The position numbers were made by a program, and so were the translations under genes. The notes beneath the pieces were generated by a model. It was not told the origin of the DNA. It worked only from the letters and a program-made list of their open reading frames with translations, and did not search any database. Shown piece after piece: positions 1-6,314 of a DNA stretch of 16,586 nucleotides. Numbering within the stretch: the stretch's first letter is position 1; every line of letters begins with the position of its first letter. Origin of the DNA: Bacillota bacterium (lineage in GTDB: Bacteria > Bacillota > Clostridia > Saccharofermentanales > Fastidiosipilaceae); contig JAEZYR010000021.1 of the NCBI GenBank assembly GCA_023442635.1, positions 1 to 16,586 on the forward strand. Reading direction: 5' to 3'.

Positions 1-1
1 A

Positions 2-2305
2 CCTGATGCTTTGCCCCAACTTAGTCCAGAAGCTTGGGAGGAGCTTTCGCAGTTGCCAAAGGCCGCGCGCTTTGGGAGACTTTGGCAATTATTCATTCCA
101 GAATGGCCCCGGCAAGATTTGCAGCCTATATGCGATGCTCTACTGTCAGAGGCGGAGGGGAGTCTCCACTTACCGCTACAGCGCGTCAATCCTTACGGTG
201 CGCTAGATTTTGTAGCTGACCTAGGTGCAGGTCAGACGGGTAGTTGTGGAGACTGGCTATGGCAGATGTACCCAGCCTTGCTTGCTTGGGCACGAAAGAG
301 CACGGGATCTTCTTTAGCCGGCCAGGCTTTATTGCTTTGGCAGGCTGGTTTGCCAGGCGCTGCGGCAATGGCCTCTTTTGCTGAGGCGGCCAAGCGAGGC
401 CAGCCAGATCGTTGCTTTTTACTCTACGATCAGGCGACTTGTCCAGAAACCGAGAAGGCTCTCTACCATTTGTATACAGGGCGGCAGAGCCAAGCGATAG
501 CTTTACAGTTGGAGAAGGAGGGTGGCCAGCTGATATCTGAGCAGAATATGCAAGCCGTCATCTACGATGCAGCTCTGACTGAAGCTTGGGGAGCTGAAGG
601 GCTTCAATGGCAGCCAGCAGGCAGTGAGCAACTTTTCAACTTGTTGGCTTGGATCCATATTTTTGCCTATACCTATACGGAATTATTGCAGCAAGCGGAG
701 ATTGACAGTTCGCAGAGCTTTGCTGTTTATCTGCCTGTACTCGATTGTGCGCAAGTCTTAGCCCTTTGCTATGCTGCCCAAATGGGCGTGCCGATTGGAC
801 ACTTCTATCTTGTGGGAGAGACAGGGCAAGCTCTCCTTTCATTTTTCCAAAAAGGGCTGTGGCAAGAAAAGAAGGCAGGTGATCTTCCTTTGGGCCTTGG
901 CCTAGCTGAATCCAATTATCTGGAGGCTCTGCTTTTCGAGCTTTCTGACCGTGATCCAGCTTGTTTAGATCGCTGGCTAAGAGAACTGAGCGACCACGGC
1001 AAATTACAGGTCGATAAATCCCTTGTCAAAGTTCTCAATGAGCAGTTTACAGTCTCTGCGATGCATCGACAGGATATTGAGCATGCCTTGGCGCTCGCTT
1101 ATGACGAGTGGGATCTTTTGCTCGACTTTTATGGAGCCATGGGCTATGCCCAGTTCCAGCGGCGACAAGTTCGCGCTCAAGCTAAGCAGGACGAGGCTTT
1201 GCAGCTAAGCTTCAGCTATATGACGCCTCTGACCCGCAGTGCAGAAATCTGGCAAATTCTTCATAAAGCGGAGAAAAGCAAGGTGCATCGAGAGCGAGTG
1301 GCCAAGGCATTGCGTCTATCGTCAGGGCAAGTCAGTTCAGGACGAGCCGATAGCGCTGATCTGGCTGTGGAGCGGACGCGCGAGCAAGAAAAAAGGCGCA
1401 AGGATCGAGATAAGGGCAAGGGGCCGAAGACAGGTTTCCGAGAGCTTCTGCCGCAACACCGCCAGGATATGCAGTCTGCTGGCCACGAAAAAGATGGCCA
1501 CAAGGCTAAGACTTATCGCCATGAAGAGACCGAAGGTGCTTTGAATCGGCAGACAAGCAAGAACGAGCGCTCCAAAACAGCTGCAGATCACAGCCGAAAA
1601 GACAGGCGAAGTCGTACGCACAGCAAAAGCAAGGAGCAGGGGAAAAAGCAGGATAAAAATCACCTAAAGGGACAGAAGAGCGCGCACTTAGAAAAAAAGA
1701 GCAAAGGCGATGCGCAGTCGGCTGAGAAAGGCCACGCTACTAAACAGCAGAACTTTCGGCGCCCACGCAGGCGGACAGCCCACACGGCTAAGCACAAAAG
1801 CCAAGCCTGCTATGCGGCCTGCGGAGAGCAGCTGCAGTGGACCTTGCTTTGGCAGGCCGATAATGGGCAAGAGGCATGGCTGGCCGTGCCTTCCACAGAG
1901 GACAAAAAAGGCAAAGCCCTGGGGGATAATGGAGCTCAAATGAAAGAAAAGCAGAACGCCGAAGAAAAATTCGCCCAAAAAACTGAACAAGCACTAGCGG
2001 ATGGGCGCTTGCCAGATGCTATCTATGAACCTCTGAAAGAAGCCAGCCCCATCGAAAAAGAGGTTGAAGCGACTTTCCTAAATCGACTTTTAGAGGAACT
2101 TGCAGAAAGAGATGAGGCGAGAGCCCAGAGACTAAGGCAAAGAGACTTAGAACCTATGAAGAGTTTGGCACAAGAAGCTGCTTTGCAGATACCTCTGAGC
2201 TATCGCCAGCTCGAGGCGATGAGGCCGATGGCGAGTGAGGGAAAAGCGATTGATTCACTCGAGCTGCTGGCTAAGCTTTTGAAACCTCATTCAGATCAGG
2301 CTTGA
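2..2305 (+). CDS. Threonine synthase-like pseudoenzyme with Lys/Arg-rich C-terminal tail (5' partial)
   Basis: The frame is open to the left edge. The TTG at 11 is probably internal, because residues just before it (PDA-LPQLSPEAW) already match the conserved N-terminal region of threonine synthases, so roughly 25-30 residues are missing. Counting from the TTG codon, residues 1-415 follow the ThrC order: an Ala/Leu-rich N-terminal part, a block at 241-262 ending in YAAQMGVPI, the 'SNYLEALLFELSDRD' block near 301, and a 'LLLDFYGAMGYA' block near 369. The catalytic features are gone. The PLP-lysine motif (usually LFHGPTLAFKD) reads LGAGQTGSCGD at 71-81, so Lys is Gly. SGDTG reads AGLPG at 112-116. 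The GNFGN phosphate loop reads VLDCA at 243-247. Residues about 420-600 are a disordered-looking Lys/Arg/Gln/His-rich linker. After it come a short segment (about 606-627, WTLLWQADNGQEAWLAVPS) and a helical charged tail. An intact frame over 2.3 kb argues for a maintained protein, not a decaying pseudogene. The family assignment rests on my alignment by eye; the function is unknown. Confidence 0.75.
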   Translation, partial: PDALPQLSPEAWEELSQLPKAARFGRLWQLFIPEWPRQDLQPICDALLSEAEGSLHLPLQRVNPYGALDFVADLGAGQTGSCGDWLWQMYPALLAWARKSTGSSLAGQALLLWQAGLPGAAAMASFAEAAKRGQPDRCFLLYDQATCPETEKALYHLYTGRQSQAIALQLEKEGGQLISEQNMQAVIYDAALTEAWGAEGLQWQPAGSEQLFNLLAWIHIFAYTYTELLQQAEIDSSQSFAVYLPVLDCAQVLALCYAAQMGVPIGHFYLVGETGQALLSFFQKGLWQEKKAGDLPLGLGLAESNYLEALLFELSDRDPACLDRWLRELSDHGKLQVDKSLVKVLNEQFTVSAMHRQDIEHALALAYDEWDLLLDFYGAMGYAQFQRRQVRAQAKQDEALQLSFSYMTPLTRSAEIWQILHKAEKSKVHRERVAKALRLSSGQVSSGRADSADLAVERTREQEKRRKDRDKGKGPKTGFRELLPQHRQDMQSAGHEKDGHKAKTYRHEETEGALNRQTSKNERSKTAADHSRKDRRSRTHSKSKEQGKKQDKNHLKGQKSAHLEKKSKGDAQSAEKGHATKQQNFRRPRRRTAHTAKHKSQACYAACGEQLQWTLLWQADNGQEAWLAVPSTEDKKGKALGDNGAQMKEKQNAEEKFAQKTEQALADGRLPDAIYEPLKEASPIEKEVEATFLNRLLEELAERDEARAQRLRQRDLEPMKSLAQEAALQIPLSYRQLEAMRPMASEGKAIDSLELLAKLLKPHSDQA

Positions 2306-2441
2306 TTTAGGGGCGTGGGGGGGAAATCTCGTTTTGTCACAATTGTTCACATTTCTCGCAAACTGTAGAAGCAATTAACTTGGATAATAGAGACAGGTTG
2401 AGAAACAAATACACGATCTCTTCCTTCATACCTTCCTCCAT

Positions 2442-2481
2442 ACAGTGGGATTCTGAGAGTAGTGGCTCAGCATCCCACTGT
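2442..2481. other. Strong 40-nt intergenic hairpin
   Basis: Arms 2442-2451 and 2472-2481 (ACAGTGGGAT / ATCCCACTGT) are perfectly complementary over 10 bp. A T/C mismatch follows, then an inner 5-bp stem (CTGAG / CTCAG) and an 8-nt loop. No T-run follows on either strand, so it is not a typical intrinsic terminator. It lies between the threonine-synthase-like gene and tRNA-Arg. It may be the 3' end of the upstream transcript, a small RNA, or a small palindromic repeat. The rest of 2306-2522 shows no gene. Confidence 0.55.
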
Positions 2482-2522
2482 TGTCTTATACGGGTATTTC
2501 CATTCCTTTACGACTATTCGCA

Positions 2523-2557
2523 GCAAAAAAAGACAGAGGGTAGAACGCTACCCTCTG
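2523..2557 (-). terminator. Intrinsic terminator of tRNA-Arg
   Basis: On the - strand a perfect 10-bp stem (CAGAGGGTAG / CTACCCTCTG, arms 2534-2543 and 2548-2557) with a 4-nt loop is followed by an uninterrupted T-run (A-run 2525-2531 on the + strand). It begins 9 nt past the tRNA CCA end, as expected for a single-gene tRNA transcript. Confidence 0.85.
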
Positions 2558-2566
2558 CCACAAATC

Positions 2567-2643
2567 TGGTGCACCCGATACGATTCGAACGTACGACCTA
2601 GCGCTTAGGAGGCGCTTGCTCTATCCTGCTGAGCTACGAGTGC
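2567..2643 (-). tRNA. tRNA-Arg (anticodon CCT)
   Basis: The reverse complement folds into a complete 77-nt cloverleaf with encoded CCA: acceptor GCACTCG/CGGGTGC with one G-T pair, D-stem GCTC/GAGC, anticodon stem AGCGC/GCGCT around loop CTCCTAA, and T-arm with loop TTCGAAT. The anticodon CCT reads the rare Arg codon AGG. A terminator lies directly downstream. About 70 nt upstream on the - strand, 2713-2721 resembles an extended -10 (TGC-CATAAT), but I see no convincing -35. Confidence 0.95.
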
Positions 2644-2813
2644 AAATGTATCGTTCATTTCGCTCTTCGCCATGAAGCAGCGTTGTCGCCAAGCAAAACG
2701 AGTTCGAGCCCTATTATGGCACAAAAAAGCGAAGCCTGCTTCTTGTCGCTTTGGCTATGCGGATTAAAGACTTAAAACAAAGTCGTTAGCTAGAAGAAAC
2801 TGAGGCGTTAGCC

Positions 2814-2836
2814 ATTGACAATTAAGAGTTAACAAT
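2814..2836. promoter_or_regulatory. Imperfect dyad over the feo -35 and spacer (candidate operator)
   Basis: The 23-bp segment centred at 2825 has ATTG at one end and CAAT at the other, with 7 of 11 symmetric pairs matching. It covers the -35 element and most of the spacer of the feo promoter. That placement would let an iron-sensing repressor (Fur or DtxR/MntR type) block RNA polymerase. The regulator is inferred from the position and the iron uptake genes; the sequence does not match a consensus closely enough to name one. Confidence 0.3.
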
Positions 2837-2843
2837 GTACAAC
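2815..2843 (+). promoter_or_regulatory. feo operon promoter
   Basis: A consensus -35 TTGACA (2815-2820), a 17-bp spacer and a -10 TACAAC (2838-2843, 4 of 6) lie 67 bp before the first feoA start. Transcription would start near 2850, just before the 18-bp palindrome at 2859-2876. Confidence 0.6.
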
Positions 2844-2858
2844 TCATTGAGGCACGAA

Positions 2859-2876
2859 GGATAAAGCGCTTTATCC
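2859..2876. promoter_or_regulatory. Perfect 18-bp palindrome in the feo leader (candidate metalloregulator operator)
   Basis: GGATAAAGCGCTTTATCC is an uninterrupted perfect dyad about 9-26 nt downstream of the predicted feo transcription start. A perfect AT-edged palindrome at this distance from a promoter is typical of a dimeric repressor site. Iron-dependent control is inferred from the downstream genes. It could also form a 7-bp RNA hairpin, but no T-run follows, so a terminator is unlikely. Confidence 0.5.
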
Positions 2877-2910
2877 CAACTGTTCAAAAAGGGTGAACTT
2901 AGGAGTTGTC

Positions 2911-3132
2911 ATGATGCCATTAGCTATTGCGCCTGAAGACCAAATTCTAGAAGTGGTTCGTTTGGGCGGTAGTCCCGAAGCGAAAAAACGTTTGGAAGAG
3001 CTAGGCATATCGGTAGGTGGGCACCTGTCGATTGTCTCGCGTTCTGGCGATCATGTCATTCTTAAAGTTCGAGAGAGTCGTATTGCACTCGGCCGTGAGT
3101 GGGTAAATCGAGTGCAGGTTAAGGAGGCATAA
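2911..3132 (+). CDS. feoA: FeoA family ferrous iron transport protein (first copy)
   Basis: A small SH3-like beta-barrel protein of about 73 residues. Its EEVV-type start, 'KRLEELGISVG' turn and 'VILKVRESRIALGREWVNRVQV' strand region match FeoA, the cytosolic accessory protein of the FeoB Fe(II) transporter. I chose ATG 2911 because AGGAG at 2901-2905 sits 5 nt upstream; ATG 2914 is equally possible. A GTG at 2893 is in frame but has no good ribosome site. The stop is 5 nt before the second feoA. Compared with that copy this one keeps the SLG-type pattern (ESRIALG), so the two are paralogs, not a recent duplicate. Confidence 0.85.
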   Translation: MMPLAIAPEDQILEVVRLGGSPEAKKRLEELGISVGGHLSIVSRSGDHVILKVRESRIALGREWVNRVQVKEA

Positions 3133-3137
3133 AGGAG

Positions 3138-3359
3138 ATGAAGACCCTACGAGATGTACCAATTGGTTCATCAGCGAAGGTGATCAAAGTTCATGGTGAT
3201 GGCGCCGTCAAACGACGTATCATGGATATGGGTATCACAAAAGGCATCGTGATCGATGTGCGCAAGGTTGCGCCACTAGGCGATCCAATTGAACTCACAG
3301 TCCGAGGCTATGAGCTCAGTATCCGCAAGGCTGATGCTGAGGCAATTGAAGTGGAGTAA
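3138..3359 (+). CDS. feoA: FeoA family ferrous iron transport protein (second copy)
   Basis: A 73-residue FeoA protein with the canonical layout: 'MKTLRDVPIGSSAKVIKV', then 'VKRRIMDMGITKG' and the 'VAPLGDPIELTVRGYELSIRK' C-terminal strand block. It supports the Fe(II) transport activity of FeoB. The likely ribosome site is AAGGAGG at 3121-3127, inside the end of the upstream gene; a second AAGGAG directly abuts the ATG. Its stop is next to the GTG that opens the feoB frame, so the genes are translationally linked. Confidence 0.92.
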   Translation: MKTLRDVPIGSSAKVIKVHGDGAVKRRIMDMGITKGIVIDVRKVAPLGDPIELTVRGYELSIRKADAEAIEVE

Positions 3360-3371
3360 GTGGAGCAAACT

Positions 3372-5816
3372 ATGAGTGCAAAGAAACTTCGCATCGCTTT
3401 AGCGGGTAACCCCAATAGTGGTAAAACCACCCTCTTCAACGCTTTGACGGGCTCTAATCAGTTTGTTGGTAACTGGCCTGGCGTAACCGTCGAAAAGAAG
3501 AGCGGCAAGCTTAAGGGCCATACGGACGTCGAAATTGTCGACCTGCCAGGTATTTATTCGCTGTCACCCTATACCCCAGAAGAGGTCATTGCCAGAAATT
3601 ATCTCATTGGTGAGGATGTTGGCGCCGTTATCAATATTGTGGACGGTACGAATCTAGAGCGTAACCTCTACCTCAGCACACAACTGCGAGAACTGGGCGT
3701 GCCGATGGTCTTGGCCATCAACATGCACGACCTTGTCCAGAAGAATGGCGACAAGATCGATGCGGCTCTGCTGGGCGAACGTTTGGGCTGTGATGTTTAT
3801 TTCATCTCAGCTATGAAAAACGAGGGCTTGCAAGAGCTGACGGATGCAGCTATCGCATTAGCCCAAAAGCCCGCAAAGCCTTCTAATCTGCGTTTTGGTG
3901 AAGACTTTGAGCAGCATATTCAAGAGTTGGAGAAGCTCATTCCTGAAAGCACTGAACTTTCTCCCATTCGTCGGCGTTGGTATGCCATCAAGCTGCTCGA
4001 AAAAGATGAGAAAATTCGTGAGCTCCTGGGTCTAGATGAGAGCAAATGGCAGCCTTATCAGCAGAAAATTGAGGCGCTTGAAGCTAAGGTTGACGACGAT
4101 ACGGAATCCTATATCTCCAGTGCCCGTTACGAGTGGATCGAGCAGGCCATCAAAGGCTCCTATGTCAAACAGAAAAAAGGTCAGCTCACGACTTCCGATA
4201 AGATTGACCGCGTCGTAACCAACCGTTGGCTAGCCTTGCCCATTTTCGCCTTGGTCATGTTTGTAGTCTACTACATTGCCGTTTCTTCTGTCGGTAAAGT
4301 CGCTACAGACTGGGCCAATGATGGCGTTTTCGGTGATGGCTGGCATTTGTTTGGTATTGGCACGCATGCTTATGAGGATGCAGCAGAGGAGGCCGTTGAG
4401 CCCTTGCTCATCAAGAGCAGCTTTGAGGAAGCTGCAGAGAAGGCTGGCGTGGATCCAGCAGAAGCTAAGGATCTCACGACGACAGCTGAGCTGCGCGATG
4501 AGGAAAGCGGCGAGCTTCAGAAGACCTTGCAGGTTGACTACAACGCCTATATGGAGGTCAAGGATGTCGAAGAACCCGATCCAGCCGACTACGGTGTCTG
4601 GGTTCCTGGTGTCCCTAAGCTCATCGAAGCAGGCCTCGACAAGCTCAATGTGACGGGCTGGCTACACGACCTCGTGCTGGACGGTATTGTCGCAGGTGTG
4701 GGTGCGGTGCTCGGCTTTGTCCCTCAGATTTTCATCTTGTTCTTGCTCTTGGCCTTCCTTGAAACCTGCGGTTATATGGCTCGCGTTGCTTTCGTGATGG
4801 ACCGTATTTTCCGCAAGTTCGGCCTTTCGGGACGTTCATTTATTCCGATGATGGTTTCGAGTGGTTGCGGCGTGCCTGGCATCATGGCGACACGTACGAT
4901 CGAGAATCAACGTGACCGCCGCTTGACGGCCATTATCACAACCTTTATGCCTTGCGGTGCCAAAGTTCCTGTCATCGCCTTGATTGCTGGTGCGCTCTTT
5001 AATGGCGCATGGTGGGTGGCGCCGAGTGCCTACTTCTTGGGCATCGCTTCCATCATTATTTCAGGTATTATCCTCAAGAAGTTCAAGGCTTTTGCAGGTG
5101 AGGTAGCACCCTTTGTTATGGAGTTGCCCGCTTATCACTGGCCGCGTGTAACAACGATCCTGCACTCCATGTGGGAGCGTGGTTGGTCCTTTATCAAAAA
5201 AGCGGGAACGATCATCCTTTTGGCGACCATCTTTGTTTGGCTGGCTTCGACCTATGGCTGGGAGAATGGCCAATGGGGTGCTGTCGAATCACAGGACAAC
5301 TCCATTTTGGGTCGCATCGGTCAAGCTGTAGCCTTCATCTTCATCCCCCTAGGCTTTGGGGAGTGGCGTGCCGTTGTCGCGACGATTACGGGTCTGATCG
5401 CCAAAGAAAACGTGGTCGGTACTGTCGGTGTACTCTATGGTGGCATGGACGAAGTGGCCGAGAATGGTTGGCAGATCTGGACGGCTATGGCTCAATCTTT
5501 CACAGCTGTCAGTGCCTACAGCTTCCTCGCTTTCAACTTGCTTTGCGCACCTTGCTTTGCAGCGATCGGTGCCTTGCGTCGCGAGATGAACAATGGCCGC
5601 TGGACAGCCTTTGCCCTTGTCTTCCAAACGATCTACGCTTACGCTATCGCCCTCATTATCTATCAGCTGGGTTCGCTCTTTACGGGTCATGTGCACCCCG
5701 TCGGCCTCGTTGTGGCTTTGATAGCTTTGGGTCTCCTGATCTACGGCCTTGTCCGCCCTGAGAATTCCCAAAAGCGCTTGCGTGCAGAGCGTTTGGCTAA
5801 GCTTGAGCGTTCCTAA
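3372..5816 (+). CDS. feoB: FeoB ferrous iron transporter
   Basis: An inner-membrane Fe(II) permease with an N-terminal GTPase domain. Residues counted from ATG 3372: G1 GNPNSGKT 12-19, switch I 'GNWPGVTVE' 33-41, G3 DLPG 57-60, G4 NMHD 117-120, and G5-like 'ISAMKNEGL'. A helical GDI-like region follows, then the first membrane span near 286-306. The gate regions 'SGCGVPGIMATRTI' (from 497) and 'MPCGAKVPV' (from 526) are intact, followed by several more spans, giving 814 aa. I prefer ATG 3372 over the in-frame GTG 3360 because GGAG at 3362-3365 is well spaced for it. An acidic insertion of about 75 residues (about 337-410) sits in the first extracytoplasmic loop, making the protein longer than compact FeoBs. 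Confidence 0.97.
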   Translation: MSAKKLRIALAGNPNSGKTTLFNALTGSNQFVGNWPGVTVEKKSGKLKGHTDVEIVDLPGIYSLSPYTPEEVIARNYLIGEDVGAVINIVDGTNLERNLYLSTQLRELGVPMVLAINMHDLVQKNGDKIDAALLGERLGCDVYFISAMKNEGLQELTDAAIALAQKPAKPSNLRFGEDFEQHIQELEKLIPESTELSPIRRRWYAIKLLEKDEKIRELLGLDESKWQPYQQKIEALEAKVDDDTESYISSARYEWIEQAIKGSYVKQKKGQLTTSDKIDRVVTNRWLALPIFALVMFVVYYIAVSSVGKVATDWANDGVFGDGWHLFGIGTHAYEDAAEEAVEPLLIKSSFEEAAEKAGVDPAEAKDLTTTAELRDEESGELQKTLQVDYNAYMEVKDVEEPDPADYGVWVPGVPKLIEAGLDKLNVTGWLHDLVLDGIVAGVGAVLGFVPQIFILFLLLAFLETCGYMARVAFVMDRIFRKFGLSGRSFIPMMVSSGCGVPGIMATRTIENQRDRRLTAIITTFMPCGAKVPVIALIAGALFNGAWWVAPSAYFLGIASIIISGIILKKFKAFAGEVAPFVMELPAYHWPRVTTILHSMWERGWSFIKKAGTIILLATIFVWLASTYGWENGQWGAVESQDNSILGRIGQAVAFIFIPLGFGEWRAVVATITGLIAKENVVGTVGVLYGGMDEVAENGWQIWTAMAQSFTAVSAYSFLAFNLLCAPCFAAIGALRREMNNGRWTAFALVFQTIYAYAIALIIYQLGSLFTGHVHPVGLVVALIALGLLIYGLVRPENSQKRLRAERLAKLERS

Positions 5817-5843
5817 AAAAGACGAGAAGGAAGAGGTGTTTTG

Positions 5844-6068
5844 ATGAACAACTTGGTACAGAATCTTGGTAGTATCGTGGTTGCGGCTTTGGTTATCGCT
5901 TTGATTGCCTACGCGGTTTCCAGTCTCTTTCGCAATCGACATACTTGCTCTGGCTGCGCTGGCAATTGCTCTTGCCACCATGCCAAGACGGAGGAGGAAG
6001 CTTTGGCTGAGTATGACCGTCTCATGGCCCAGCAAAAGCCAAAGACCAAGAGTGAAGGCCACTGTTGA
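5844..6068 (+). CDS. FeoB-associated Cys-rich membrane protein
   Basis: A 74-residue protein: one N-terminal membrane span (about residues 6-28), a basic 'FRNRH' stop-transfer, then a Cys/His cluster CSGCAGNCSCHH at the membrane edge and a charged tail. This is the layout of the small Cys-rich proteins found after feoB in Firmicutes; the cluster is thought to bind metal. ATG 5844 is preferred over the in-frame TTG at 5841, with AGAGG 7 nt upstream. It lies 27 nt after feoB and is followed by the operon terminator, so it is the last feo gene. Its exact biochemical role is not established. Confidence 0.85.
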   Translation: MNNLVQNLGSIVVAALVIALIAYAVSSLFRNRHTCSGCAGNCSCHHAKTEEEALAEYDRLMAQQKPKTKSEGHC

Positions 6069-6096
6069 ATCAAGCATCGACTTTGAGCGTTGACAC

Positions 6097-6126
6097 AAAG
6101 GGGGAGCTTCTGGGCTCCCCCTTTTT
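6097..6126 (+). terminator. feo operon intrinsic terminator
   Basis: Perfect 11-bp stem AAAGGGGGAGC / GCTCCCCCTTT (6097-6107 and 6114-6124) with a 6-nt loop, running into TTTTT. It sits 28 nt after the last feo stop codon. The A/T ends make it potentially bidirectional. Confidence 0.9.
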
Positions 6127-6175
6127 CTAGCTCAACAAGCCAGCCGTCAGCCAGACAAAACGATGCGGCTGCGCA

Positions 6176-6204
6176 TTGTGATCAACCAGAAATTTTGGTA
6201 CTAT
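6176..6204 (+). promoter_or_regulatory. Candidate promoter of the O-acyltransferase genes
   Basis: TTGTGA (6176-6181), an exact 17-bp spacer, and TACTAT (6199-6204) preceded by TGG, which gives an extended -10. It would start transcription about 100 nt before the MBOAT gene. Each hexamer matches only 4 of 6, so this is a moderate call. Confidence 0.4.
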
Positions 6205-6314
6205 TTCGACGCTTTCAAAACAGACTAAATCTGTAAAACAACTGCTGTTCATGGCCTTGCAACTTTCTTGACGCCATTTTTGCACGCTTTGATTCTGACA
6301 ATAGGGAGCATCCG

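Noticed and set aside
2301..2340. Terminator after the threonine-synthase-like gene
   Set aside because: Only a 5-bp GATTT/AAATC stem with a 15-nt G-rich loop precedes TTTT; too weak to call.
2380..2601. 73-residue + strand frame
   Set aside because: It runs through the strong hairpin, the terminator and the 3' half of tRNA-Arg. Its C-terminus (HPIRFERTT) is the usual false translation of a tRNA.
2722..2757. - strand hairpin followed by a T-run (AGCGA/TCGCT)
   Set aside because: The outer stem is only 5-6 bp with a large interrupted loop, and there is no - strand gene for it to terminate.
5349..6098. 249-residue - strand frame
   Set aside because: It is antisense to feoB and the Cys-rich gene, which are clear family members; low-similarity composition and no ribosome site.
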